A stretch of DNA of 27,408 nt from assembly GCA_900556975.1 (NCBI GenBank), contig USQZ01000022.1:1-27408 (forward strand). Direction: 5' to 3'. The position numbers were made by a program, and so were the translations under genes. Under the pieces are notes generated by a model that did not search any database, was not told where the DNA came from, and was given only the letters and a program-made list of their open reading frames with translations. The DNA comes from an uncultured Clostridium sp. GTDB lineage: Bacteria > Bacillota > Clostridia > TANB77 > CAG-508. Shown here piece by piece: positions 1 through 7,432 of the stretch. Numbering within the stretch: the stretch's first letter is position 1; every line of letters begins with the position of its first letter.

Positions 1-545
1 AAAGACTTGCTAAACTTGCTGGTGGTGTTGCTGTTATTGAAGTTGGTGCTGCTACTGAAGTTGAGATGAAAGAGAAAAAATTGAGAATTGAGGATGCTTT
101 GTCTGCTACTCGTGCTGCTGTTGAAGAAGGTATTGTTGCTGGTGGTGGAACAGCTTATATTAATATAATTCCAAAGGTTGAAGAATTACTAAAAGAAGTA
201 AAAGATGATGAAAAAATTGGTGTTAAAATTATATTAGCTGCATTGGAGGAGCCTGTTAGACAAATTGCTGCTAATGCTGGATTAGAAGGCGCTATTATTT
301 TGGATAAAGTTAAATCAAGCAAAGTTGGAATTGGATTTGATGCTAAGAATGAAGAATATGTAGATATGAAAAAATCTGGAATAGTTGATCCAACTAAAGT
401 TACAAGATCTGCTCTTCAAAATGCAGAAAGTATTTCTTCAATGATATTAACTACTGAATCATGTGTTGTTAATAAAAAAGAAAAATCTTGTGGATGTGGC
501 GGACATGGCGAAGGTGCTAGAATGCCAACAGAGATGGGATATTAA
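1..545 (+). CDS. groEL: Chaperonin GroEL (Hsp60), C-terminal part, cut by the left edge
   Basis: Only the last ~180 codons are present; the reading frame runs from base 3. The visible part covers the end of the apical domain and the returning intermediate and equatorial domains. Hallmarks are RLAKLAGGVAVIEVGA, RIEDALSATRAAVEEG, GIVAGGGTA (equatorial, near the nucleotide site), GFDAKNEEYVDM and GIVDPTKVTRSALQNA, all in the normal order. GroEL forms the double-ring cage that folds cytoplasmic proteins with GroES and ATP. groES would be expected upstream, outside the window. The tail is odd: the usual flexible Gly-Gly-Met repeats are replaced by a short Lys/Cys-rich segment containing SCGCGG and ending in PTEMGY, with three cysteines in the last ~27 residues. 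A terminator follows at 640-684. Confidence 0.97.
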   Translation, partial: RLAKLAGGVAVIEVGAATEVEMKEKKLRIEDALSATRAAVEEGIVAGGGTAYINIIPKVEELLKEVKDDEKIGVKIILAALEEPVRQIAANAGLEGAIILDKVKSSKVGIGFDAKNEEYVDMKKSGIVDPTKVTRSALQNAESISSMILTTESCVVNKKEKSCGCGGHGEGARMPTEMGY

Positions 546-639
546 TAGAAAATCATAAAATGAGTTAATTCGATTTGTAATTAATATATAATTTTAAAGT
601 CGAGAGATAAAATTTCTAGACAATATATAAATGCTACAA

Positions 640-684
640 AAAAATCTTCTTTGTTAGTTTATTGCTAACAAGGAAGATTTTTGC
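640..684 (+). terminator. Rho-independent terminator after groEL
   Basis: An 18-bp stem pairs 640-657 (AAAAATCTTCTTTGTTAG) with 665-682 (CTAACAAGGAAGATTTTT), with one G-T wobble and a 7-nt loop. The A-rich 5' arm and T-rich 3' arm would let it work in both directions. It sits ~95 bp after the groEL stop codon. Confidence 0.85.
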
Positions 685-757
685 TTAATAGAGATATTTC
701 TATTAAAGATGTAGAGCTAATTTGCTATATATAAAAAATGATGTGACGAACAAATAC

Positions 758-801
758 GTGGACATTTGTAAAAATTTATAATTATTATAATGTCTACTTT
801 T
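758..801 (+). other. Isolated hairpin with short T run in the groEL to small-ORF gap
   Basis: GTGGACATT (758-766) pairs with AATGTCTAC (789-797) across a 22-nt AT-rich loop and is followed by TTTT. It could be a weak terminator or the end of a small RNA starting after 684. I see no ORF and no convincing promoter between 685 and 818, so its role is unclear. Confidence 0.3.
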
Positions 802-814
802 GCTCTAGTGAGAA

Positions 815-844
815 AAGAAATCCCTTAGCAAGTGCTAAGGGATT
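815..844 (-). terminator. Terminator of the small cysteine-rich gene
   Basis: A perfect stem AATCCCTTAGC / GCTAAGGGATT with a 4-nt loop spans 819-844. Read on the - strand it is followed by TTCTTTTC (bases 811-818), a T-rich tail, and it lies ~35 nt past the stop codon of the gene at 879-992. On the + strand no T run follows, so it serves the - strand gene. Confidence 0.7.
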
Positions 845-878
845 AATAAAGGATTTGGAAATTGATACTATGTTTTAA

Positions 879-992
879 TTAGCATCCACAGTTTCTGTTA
901 CCACCGCAACAACAACAGATTATTATTAAAAGTAATACGATCCATAAGCAGTCATCTCCGAATCCGCCACCGCAACCTCTGTTTTCTGGCAT
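879..992 (-). CDS. 37-residue cysteine/glycine-rich membrane microprotein
   Basis: This short gene starts with ATG at 992-990 and stops with TAA at 881-879. It begins MPENRGCGGGFGDD, then has a short hydrophobic stretch (CLWIVLLLIII, residues 15-25), then four consecutive cysteines (26-29), then GGNRNCGC. In total 7 of 37 residues are Cys. Support for it being real: a strong purine ribosome binding site (AAAGGGGGG, 1000-1008) about 7 nt before the ATG, its own terminator at 815-844, and resemblance in pattern to short Gly/Cys-rich hydrophobic proteins that recur in Clostridia and are sometimes annotated as chorion-class high-cysteine or YjcZ-like spore-associated peptides. That assignment is from memory of the pattern only. 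The hydrophobic stretch is short for a full membrane span, so peripheral insertion or metal/thiol chemistry is equally possible. Upstream on the same strand is an ATAAA-N14-CATAC element that loosely resembles a SigE promoter. Confidence 0.75.
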   Translation of the reverse strand: MPENRGCGGGFGDDCLWIVLLLIIICCCCGGNRNCGC

Positions 993-1124
993 TATATTTC
1001 CCCCCTTTGTAAGTATAAAGCTATGTGCTTTTTTGTAATTCCTTAGTATGTTATATACTATGAATTTATAGAAAAAGTGTGACTTAAAAAAACGTAAAAT
1101 TTGTATACAAAGTGGTAAGGTTAG

Positions 1125-1133
1125 TGATATAAT
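1125..1133 (+). promoter_or_regulatory. Extended -10 promoter of mutL
   Basis: TGATATAAT is a perfect extended -10 (TGnTATAAT), ~90 bp before the mutL ATG. The region 17 bp upstream (ATACAA) is a poor -35, as often seen with extended -10 promoters. A 10-bp perfect palindrome TTGTATACAA lies just upstream at 1101-1110 and could be an operator, though nothing else supports that. Confidence 0.45.
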
Positions 1134-1222
1134 ACCAACTAGTAATAATAGTCGGAATTATGGATGTGGAATAATGAAAATTTATTTTAAGAATTAAGTT
1201 TTCATGTTAGAAAGGATGAATT

Positions 1223-3577
1223 ATGGGAAATATTGTATTATTAGATGATCTAACAATTAATAAAATAGCTGCAGGTGAGGTTATTGAAAGACCTGCTTCA
1301 GTTGTTAAAGAAATGGTCGAGAATTCAATAGATGCAGGGGCTACAAAAGTAACTGTTGAAATAAAAAACGGTGGTATTTCTTTTATAAGAATTTCTGATA
1401 ATGGTAAAGGTATAGCTGAAGATGATATGGAAATTGCTTTTGAAAGACATGCTACAAGTAAGATTAGAGTTGCTGAAGATATTACTAAAGTTACATCAAT
1501 GGGGTTTAGAGGTGAGGCTTTAGCAAGTATAGCAGCTATTGCAAATGTTGAAATGATATCAAGAACAAAGGATTCTAATATTGGACATAGAATAGTTGTT
1601 GAAGGTGGCAAAATACTTGAATTTGGTGAAGTCGGTGCTCCTATTGGAACTACAATTACTGTTAAAAATTTATTTTACAATACACCAGTTAGATATAAAT
1701 TCTTGAAAAAAGATTATACTGAATCTGGATACATAGAAGATGCTATTACTAGATTAGCGTTAGTTAATAAGAATATTTCTTTTAAACTTATAAATACGGG
1801 AAAAACAGTTATTCAAACTTCAGGAAATAATGATGAGAAAAGTGTAATTTATAGTATTTACGGAAAAGACATTGCAGAAGCAGTTATAGAGTCTGACTAT
1901 GAATATGAGGGAATACATGTTTATGGTGTAGTTGGAAAACCTGAAATTGCAAGATCTAATCGTTCTAATCAATTATATTTTGTTAATGGTAGATACATAA
2001 AAGATAAGACTTTGACAGCTGCTGCTGAGCAAGCTTTCAAAGGAATGATTCCGATTAATAAATATGGATTTTTAGTTTTGAATTTAACTATAGATCCAGC
2101 ATTAGTTGATGTTAATGTTCATCCTGCTAAATTGGAAGTAAGATTTGAAGAAGAAAATAAGGTGTTTAAAGCAGTATATTACGCTATAAAAGAAGCCTTA
2201 GCTAAAAAAGAATTAGTTGAAGATGTAATAGAAGAAAAAGAAGAGAAAAGCGAAAAAGTTTCTCAAGTAAGTCAAAATGTGGAAAATGCACAATATGAGG
2301 TTCAAAAAAATACAACTCTTCCACTACAAGAAGAAGCTGATCAAGTGGCTGAAACTATTAAAGAAGATGAAGAAGAGGAAAAAGAAGAAAAAACAAAGAA
2401 TGGAGTTTTCTCATTTTTTAAGAAAAATAAAATGGAGGAAAAACCAGAAGAAAAAGATAATTTATTAGAGGAAGTTTATAAATTTAGAAAAGGTCTTAAA
2501 GAACTTGGAGTATCTGAAGTTACAGCTCCTGTGTATACACCTATTATTGAAGAAAAAGAAGATTCAGAGGAAGTAAAGAGCTTTGAACAGAGTGCAAATA
2601 CGGAATTTGCTGAGGAATCAAAGGTAACAGTTCCATCAGAAGAGCAAGTACAAGAAAAGACAGCTGAAATTATTCAACAGAGACAGTCTGATGAAATTCT
2701 TGAAGAGGCTATTAAAAATAGTAAATTAGAGAATCCTTTAAATAAAGATGAATCTGATAAAACTCAGCCAGAACAATTTAATGATATGTATGCTAAAATA
2801 TTTGGAAATAAGGTTAGCGAAAATGTTGAACCTATTGATGAAAAAGAACTTTCAGATAATGAGAAAAAGGTTTTTGAAGAAATAAAAAATACTGTAAAGC
2901 CTATGAATGAGGTTGCAGAACAAGTTCAAATTGAAAAGCCACTTGAGAGTATTTCAGAAGAAAATACCGAGAGATTAGATGAGTTTAAAAATATGTCTGG
3001 AAAGAACTATAAATTTATTGGAATTGCATTTTCTACATATATAATTGTTGAGATTGAAAATGAGATGTATATTATTGATCAACATGCTGCTCATGAAAGA
3101 ATTATGTATGAGAAGGTTAAAAAGAATTATTATAGTACAACTGATAAGGATTCTCAATTGATGTTATTGCCTGATATTATTAATTTAACTCATAAGGAAG
3201 CTGAAACAATAAAAGAGAATTTAGAAATGTTTGAACAGGCTGGATTTACTTTAGAAGCGTTTGGCGAAAATACTATTAAATTGACAGGTGTTCCAAATAT
3301 TTGTATGGATATGAATACTAAGCAATTGTTTCTTGATTTGTTGGATGAGGTTGATAATTTTTCAAGAACTGATAGACAAGATAAAGAGGATAGATTTATT
3401 GCTACTATTGCTTGTAAATCAGCGGTTAAGGCTAATATGAGATTGGATGAGAAAGAGGTAGATACTCTTATGGATAGGTTGCTTCAATTACCTAATCCGT
3501 TTACTTGTCCTCATGGTAGACCAACTGCAATTAAGATGAGTAAGTATGATATTGAGCGTAAGTTTGCAAGAAAGTAA
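1223..3577 (+). CDS. mutL: DNA mismatch repair protein MutL (endonuclease type) with expanded linker
   Basis: MutL couples MutS mismatch recognition to nicking of the new strand. The N-terminal GHKL ATPase shows KEMVENSIDAG (catalytic Glu at ~30, Mg-binding Asn at ~34), DNGKGI and GFRGEALASI, and the transducer domain runs to ~330 (VDVNVHPAKLEVRF). The C-terminal domain carries the endonuclease metal motif DQHAAHERIMYE (619-630), ACKSAVK (~730) and CPHGRP (762-767), the set found in MutL proteins that nick DNA themselves, and a beta-clamp-type motif QLMLLP (645-650). Between ~335 and ~590 is a very acidic Glu/Lys-rich low-complexity linker. It makes the protein 784 residues, against ~630 for B. 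subtilis MutL from memory. Start: ATG at 1223 after AGAAAGGA. mutS, often adjacent, is not here; miaA follows after the repeats, as in the common mutL-miaA order. Confidence 0.97.
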   Translation: MGNIVLLDDLTINKIAAGEVIERPASVVKEMVENSIDAGATKVTVEIKNGGISFIRISDNGKGIAEDDMEIAFERHATSKIRVAEDITKVTSMGFRGEALASIAAIANVEMISRTKDSNIGHRIVVEGGKILEFGEVGAPIGTTITVKNLFYNTPVRYKFLKKDYTESGYIEDAITRLALVNKNISFKLINTGKTVIQTSGNNDEKSVIYSIYGKDIAEAVIESDYEYEGIHVYGVVGKPEIARSNRSNQLYFVNGRYIKDKTLTAAAEQAFKGMIPINKYGFLVLNLTIDPALVDVNVHPAKLEVRFEEENKVFKAVYYAIKEALAKKELVEDVIEEKEEKSEKVSQVSQNVENAQYEVQKNTTLPLQEEADQVAETIKEDEEEEKEEKTKNGVFSFFKKNKMEEKPEEKDNLLEEVYKFRKGLKELGVSEVTAPVYTPIIEEKEDSEEVKSFEQSANTEFAEESKVTVPSEEQVQEKTAEIIQQRQSDEILEEAIKNSKLENPLNKDESDKTQPEQFNDMYAKIFGNKVSENVEPIDEKELSDNEKKVFEEIKNTVKPMNEVAEQVQIEKPLESISEENTERLDEFKNMSGKNYKFIGIAFSTYIIVEIENEMYIIDQHAAHERIMYEKVKKNYYSTTDKDSQLMLLPDIINLTHKEAETIKENLEMFEQAGFTLEAFGENTIKLTGVPNICMDMNTKQLFLDLLDEVDNFSRTDRQDKEDRFIATIACKSAVKANMRLDEKEVDTLMDRLLQLPNPFTCPHGRPTAIKMSKYDIERKFARK

Positions 3578-3589
3578 TTATGAAGAGTG

Positions 3590-3740
3590 CGAATGGGATT
3601 ATATTAAATTTTTTAACACCTTGCTGTCGCAATCTTGATGAGCCTTCGGCTCTTATATAAGTAAAGATTGCTTCAATCGCATTCGCTTCGTTCATTTGGT
3701 CGCTGCGCGGTGTTTTAAAAATTTAATATGATCCCATTCG
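3590..3740 (+). repeat. Structured intergenic repeat, copy A
   Basis: A 151-bp palindromic element starts 12 bp after the mutL stop. The outer arms 3590-3620 and 3709-3740 are near-perfect inverse complements (~30 bp) and close on ACACC / GGTGT. Inside is a second stem GCAATCTT (3629-3636) / AAGATTGC (3664-3671), capped by the hairpin GAGCC-TTC-GGCTC (3640-3652), then the conserved single-stranded-looking TTCAATCGCATTCGCTTCG and GGTCGCTGCGCGGTG. Copies C and D share the core but have different stem sequences. No other terminator follows mutL, and the 3' arm is T/A-rich. Confidence 0.85.
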
Positions 3741-3752
3741 TGTCAGATGATA

Positions 3753-3897
3753 GAGATATATTAATTTTTTTAACAATTCGTTGTTGTAATCTTATTGAGC
3801 CTTCGGCTCTTATATAAGTAAAGATTGCTTCAATCGCATTCGCTTCGCTCATTTGGTTGCTGCGCGGTGTTTTAAAAATTTAATATAATCCCATTTG
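3753..3897 (+). repeat. Structured intergenic repeat, copy B (tandem duplicate of A)
   Basis: Copy B repeats A with a period of ~157 bp: the GAGCCTTCGGCTC hairpin starts at 3640 and again at 3797, and the end of the 3' arm at 3733 and 3890. From the inner hairpin onward the two are almost identical. The 5' portion of B has drifted (ACACCTTGCTGTCGC has become ACAATTCGTTGTTGTA), so its outer stem is weaker. The start of a third unit (GATATATTAATTTT, 3911-3924) follows, so the array is ~2.1 units long and ends just upstream of miaA. Confidence 0.8.
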
Positions 3898-3957
3898 TTT
3901 TTATACTAAAGATATATTAATTTTGCTAATAGCGTAAGTATTTTAGAAAGGTTTTAT

Positions 3958-4884
3958 ATGGATAAGAATAAGGTTATTGTTATTGCTGGTCCAACAGCTT
4001 CGGGAAAAACATCACTAGGTGTTGAATTAGCTAAAAGAATCAATGGAGAGGTGGTTTCATGTGATTCAATGCAAATATATAAAGATATGAGTATTGGTAC
4101 AGCTAAGCCTACTGCTGAAGAGATGGAAGGAATACCTCATTATTTGATAGACTTTGTTTCTCCAGATGAGAGATATTCTGTGGCTGATTTTAAACGTGAT
4201 GCTGAAGAGAAAATTGAATTGATTTTAAGTAAGGGAAAAGTTCCAATTTTGGTTGGTGGAACTGGTTTGTATATTGATACTTTAATTTATGGTATTGAAT
4301 ATCCTGAAATTGAATTTGATCAAAAGTATAGAGATGAGTTAATGAAAATTGCTGATTCTGATGACGGATTAGCTGATCTTTATAAAAAGGCTATGGAAAT
4401 TGATTATGATGCGACAAAGAAGATTAGTCCTAATGATAAGAAGAGAATTGTTAGAATTTTAGAATTATATAAGGCTACTAGCAAAACGAAGACAGAGTTA
4501 GAAAAACTTTCTAGAAGTAAAGGTGTAAAATACGATTATAGAGTTTTTGCTATTAATATGGATAGAGAAAAATTATATGATAGAATTAATTTAAGGGTCG
4601 ATATTATGATTGATCAAGGATTAATAGATGAGGTTAAAAATGTTGTATCTAAGTATGATCATTTTCCAACTGCTATGCAGGGATTAGGGTACAAAGAAGT
4701 GGTTGAATATCTTGATGGAAAGATTAGTAAAGAAGAGATGATAGATAAAATTAAGCAGGAAACAAGAAGGTATGCTAAGAGACAACTTACTTGGTTTAGA
4801 AAAAATAAAGAAATCATTTGGATAGACGGTTTGGACAAGAGAGAAAAAAATATTGATATTATTATTGATAATATTAAAAATTAG
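3958..4884 (+). CDS. miaA: tRNA dimethylallyltransferase MiaA
   Basis: MiaA transfers a dimethylallyl group from DMAPP to N6 of A37 in tRNAs that read codons starting with U, the first step toward ms2i6A. The P-loop GPTASGKTS is at residues 11-19, followed by DSMQIY (36-41), GTAKPT (~48-53), the DMAPP-site signature VGGTGLYID (~98-106) and RRYAKRQLTWFRKN near the C-terminus. The length, 308 residues, is normal for the family. ATG at 3958 follows AGAAAGG with good spacing. It lies directly downstream of repeats A and B, with 60 bp between B and the start; no clear promoter is seen, so transcription may come through from mutL or start within the repeat region. The next gene starts 22 bp later. 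Confidence 0.97.
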   Translation: MDKNKVIVIAGPTASGKTSLGVELAKRINGEVVSCDSMQIYKDMSIGTAKPTAEEMEGIPHYLIDFVSPDERYSVADFKRDAEEKIELILSKGKVPILVGGTGLYIDTLIYGIEYPEIEFDQKYRDELMKIADSDDGLADLYKKAMEIDYDATKKISPNDKKRIVRILELYKATSKTKTELEKLSRSKGVKYDYRVFAINMDREKLYDRINLRVDIMIDQGLIDEVKNVVSKYDHFPTAMQGLGYKEVVEYLDGKISKEEMIDKIKQETRRYAKRQLTWFRKNKEIIWIDGLDKREKNIDIIIDNIKN

Positions 4885-4905
4885 AATGAAGGGAATGATT
4901 TTTAA

Positions 4906-6141
4906 TTGGATGAACAAAAGAAACAGCCTAGAAATGTTGTTGCAAAAATATTGTTGATTTTACTTGCAATAATAATGATAGTGTATTTAATTTATAATAC
5001 TGTTAGATTGATAATGAGACCTACTGATACTTTTGTTGTTGAACAGGGAAATTTGGATTTATCTGAAAGTGTTGATGCATATGTTATAAGAGATGAAGTT
5101 GTTCTTCAAGGAAATAATTATATGAATGGTATGGAAAAGATCATAACTGAAGGAAAAAGAGTAGCTAAGGGAGATTCAGTATTTAGGTATTACGTAAATG
5201 GTGAAGACACGATTAAAAATGAGATTGCAGATTTGGATAAGAAAATAGCAGAGGTTCAAAATAACGAGAAGTCTACTATTTATCCTACAGATATAGAAGT
5301 TTTGAAAAATAAAGTTAAAGAATTGGAAGAAAAAATATATAATACAAATAATCTTGAAGAAATATCTAATTATAAAAAAGAGATTGATGATTGTACGTAT
5401 AAGATTTCTACTATTGTTGGTGAGTTAAGTCCTGCGGGTTCTTATTTAAAAGATTTAATTAATCAAAGAACAGCTTGTTTAAATAAATTGACTGATGGAG
5501 CTGAGGAAATAAAGGCAGATGTTAGTGGAACAGTTTCATATAGAGTTGATAATTTGGAAAAGGTATTAACTACTGCAGATTTTAGTTATTTGAGTAAGAA
5601 CTTTTTGGATGATTTGAATTTGAGAACTGGTGAGTTGATAGAAACAAGCAATGAAAAAGGAAAAATTATAACTGAGTTTTATTCATATTTAGCTATGGAA
5701 ATGAATTCGGATGCGGCTATGAATGCTAAAGTAGGAGACAAGGTTAAAATAAGATATGATGCTGAAAATTCGATTTCATCAGAAATAGTATATATAAAAG
5801 AAGATGATGATTGTAGAATTATTGTATTTAAAATTAAAGATTTACCTGAAAAGCTAATTAATTATAGAAAAATTTCTGTTGATGTTATTTGGTGGGAATA
5901 TAGTGGATTAAAAGTTCCTAATTCTGCTATAATAACTGAAGGAGAAAAATCTTATGTAGAAAGAAATAGAGCTGGATATAAGGCAAAAGTTTTGGTTAAA
6001 ATTTTAAAACAAAATGATGCGTATTCTATAGTAGATAATTATACAACACAGGAATTACAAGAAATGGGCTATTCTTATGATGAAATTAGTAATATGTACA
6101 GTATAAAACGCTATGATAAAATTATAGTAAAAGATAAATAA
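4906..6141 (+). CDS. HlyD-like single-pass membrane protein of the SepF/DivIVA cluster
   Basis: 411 residues, starting with TTG at 4906 after AAGGGA; no in-frame ATG lies before the membrane segment, so the TTG start is needed. A basic N-terminus is followed by one membrane helix (residues ~13-34, VAKILLILLAIIMIVYLIYN), then a large outside part. That part has a barrel-sandwich-like half (EGKRVAKGDSVF, ~80-91), a Lys/Glu coiled coil (~100-165), the returning half (ADVSGTVSYRVD) and a C-terminal beta domain (VPNSAIITEGEKSYV). This matches the HlyD/RND adaptor architecture. Proteins of this kind commonly sit just upstream of sepF in Clostridia. No transporter partner is encoded nearby, so an envelope or division role is inferred from neighbours, not an efflux role. 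Confidence 0.75.
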   Translation: MDEQKKQPRNVVAKILLILLAIIMIVYLIYNTVRLIMRPTDTFVVEQGNLDLSESVDAYVIRDEVVLQGNNYMNGMEKIITEGKRVAKGDSVFRYYVNGEDTIKNEIADLDKKIAEVQNNEKSTIYPTDIEVLKNKVKELEEKIYNTNNLEEISNYKKEIDDCTYKISTIVGELSPAGSYLKDLINQRTACLNKLTDGAEEIKADVSGTVSYRVDNLEKVLTTADFSYLSKNFLDDLNLRTGELIETSNEKGKIITEFYSYLAMEMNSDAAMNAKVGDKVKIRYDAENSISSEIVYIKEDDDCRIIVFKIKDLPEKLINYRKISVDVIWWEYSGLKVPNSAIITEGEKSYVERNRAGYKAKVLVKILKQNDAYSIVDNYTTQELQEMGYSYDEISNMYSIKRYDKIIVKDK

Positions 6142-6196
6142 TGTTACAATATTATTACAGAAATATTAATTTTGTATAACAATATCTTTCTGGTTA

Positions 6197-6225
6197 TTGA
6201 CATCTATTTAAAAAAGAAGGATACT
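6197..6225 (+). promoter_or_regulatory. Sigma-A-type promoter of sepF-divIVA
   Basis: A perfect -35 TTGACA (6197-6202) and GATACT (6220-6225) are separated by 17 bp. The leader to the sepF ATG would be ~40 nt. A weak AT-rich hairpin (TGTTA ... TAACA, ~6141-6180) lies between the upstream gene and this promoter. Confidence 0.6.
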
Positions 6226-6271
6226 ATATGCAGTAATTAAAATTTTGTATATAATTTTGGGAGGAAATTAG

Positions 6272-6754
6272 ATGGCTAATGCAGTTGTAAATAAAATATT
6301 AGATTTGTTAGGAGTAGATAACGGAGAAGCTGAAGAGAATGAAGAAATGTTAGATAATGAATATTCTTATTCATATGAACCAGATGAAGAGGTTCAAGAA
6401 GATGAAGATAGAGGATTATTTAGAAATAAAAATAGAGGTAGTAAAGTTGTTAATATGGCTCAACAACAAATAAAAATGAAAATTGCTAAGCCAACAGCTT
6501 TCGAACAAGCAGAAGATATATGCATTTTATTAAGAGAAAAAAATGCTATTGTTGTAAATTTAGAATATGTAAATAAAGATGTTGCAAGAAGAATTTTGGA
6601 CGTTATTAGTGGAGCTGTAAAAGTTCTTGATGGACACTTTGAAAAAGTTTCTAATTCAATATTCATCGTTGCACCCTTTAATTATGATATAGTTAACGAT
6701 ATGACAAGAGAGGAAATTAAAAATAAACTTTCTGTTTCATGGCTAAATAAATAA
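6272..6754 (+). CDS. sepF: Cell division protein SepF
   Basis: SepF bundles FtsZ filaments and anchors the Z ring to the membrane. The protein is 160 residues. The N-terminus (VVNKILDLLGV) is the predicted amphipathic membrane-binding helix; residues ~17-65 are an acidic, Tyr/Glu/Arg-rich linker; residues ~70-155 are the SepF core with KPTAFEQAEDICILLRE, AIVVNLEYVNKDVARRILD, FISGAV-like VISGAVKVLDG and SNSIFIVAP. GGGAGGAAA precedes the ATG at 6272. divIVA follows after 15 bp, forming a two-gene division operon. Confidence 0.95.
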   Translation: MANAVVNKILDLLGVDNGEAEENEEMLDNEYSYSYEPDEEVQEDEDRGLFRNKNRGSKVVNMAQQQIKMKIAKPTAFEQAEDICILLREKNAIVVNLEYVNKDVARRILDVISGAVKVLDGHFEKVSNSIFIVAPFNYDIVNDMTREEIKNKLSVSWLNK

Positions 6755-6769
6755 AATAGGAGGATTACT

Positions 6770-7219
6770 ATGCTTACACCACTAGACATTGAAAACAAAA
6801 AATTTCAAAAACAAATGATGAATGGTTATAATGTAGATGAAGTTGATGATTTTTTGGATGAAATTACTGTTGACTATGAAAAGCTATATAAAGAGAATAC
6901 AGAACTTCGTGCAGAAATAGAAAGATCTAAAAGTGACCTTGAGAAATATAAGAATATCGAACAAACTTTGCAAAATACTTTAGTGATGGCTCAAAAAACA
7001 GCTGATGACATTAAAAATAATGCACAAGATGAAGCTGATAATATTATTAAAAATGCTAGATCTAAAATGCAAGAGTCTGTTGATGAATTAACAAAAGAAT
7101 CTGAAACAAGAAAAAGAGAATTTGCTGAGACAAAAAAACAATTTGATATTTATAGAGCGAAAATGGAAGCTTTATTAATTTCACAACTTGAATTGTTGAA
7201 AGATATGAAAGAAGATTAA
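6770..7219 (+). CDS. divIVA: DivIVA-family polar/septal scaffold protein
   Basis: DivIVA senses negative membrane curvature at poles and septa and recruits partners. In 149 residues it has the conserved N-terminal lipid-binding domain (MLTPLDIENKKFQKQMMNGY then NVDEVDDFLDEI) followed by continuous coiled coil from ~28 to the end. It has no long C-terminal extension. An AGGAGG box (6757-6762) precedes the ATG at 6770. It is the last gene of the sepF unit and is followed by a strong terminator. In most Clostridia ylmG and ylmH lie between sepF and divIVA; here they are missing. Confidence 0.95.
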   Translation: MLTPLDIENKKFQKQMMNGYNVDEVDDFLDEITVDYEKLYKENTELRAEIERSKSDLEKYKNIEQTLQNTLVMAQKTADDIKNNAQDEADNIIKNARSKMQESVDELTKESETRKREFAETKKQFDIYRAKMEALLISQLELLKDMKED

Positions 7220-7237
7220 CAAAAGATAAAGATATTA

Positions 7238-7263
7238 GGGGTTGATTTGTCAACCCTTTTTTT
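7238..7263 (+). terminator. Terminator after divIVA
   Basis: GGGTTGA (7239-7245), loop TTTG, TCAACCC (7250-7256), then seven T. A textbook rho-independent terminator ~20 bp after the stop codon. Confidence 0.92.
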
Positions 7264-7372
7264 CGACTTTGAAAACAGACTAAGAATAAATGTTTGCTTG
7301 AAAAAGCCATATTACAAAAGGATTAAACAAATGTTACAAAGTTAATTATTCTTTACATTTGTGTTAATATTA

Positions 7373-7400
7373 TTGACTTATTATATATTTAAAATAAAAT
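7373..7400 (+). promoter_or_regulatory. Probable promoter of rsmD
   Basis: TTGACT (7373-7378), 16-bp spacer, TAAAAT (7395-7400). It predicts a ~25-nt leader before the ATG at 7433 and supports that start over the upstream in-frame ATG at 7361, which lies before the promoter. Confidence 0.5.
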
Positions 7401-7432
7401 ATACATATAGGATTGTCGAGGTTTTATTATAT

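Noticed and set aside
546..1222. tRNA, riboswitch or 4.5S RNA in the gap
   Set aside because: Only simple hairpins and the small gene are visible; no cloverleaf or known aptamer core was found by eye.
1207..1611. Reverse-strand 134-residue ORF
   Set aside because: Antisense shadow of mutL with no ribosome binding site or family features.
3590..3924. CRISPR-like tandem repeats
   Set aside because: Units are ~157 bp, only two are present, with no short spacers and no cas genes.
3753..3924. 14-bp GATATATTAATTTT direct repeats flanking copy B as a target-site duplication
   Set aside because: The repeats are in phase with the 157-bp tandem period, so they are unit starts rather than insertion footprints.
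4906..6141. Assigning the HlyD-like protein to a drug or toxin efflux pump
   Set aside because: No transporter or outer-membrane partner is nearby and the context is cell division.
7361..7432. Upstream extension of rsmD by 24 residues
   Set aside because: It precedes the predicted promoter, and the family starts at MRIISG.
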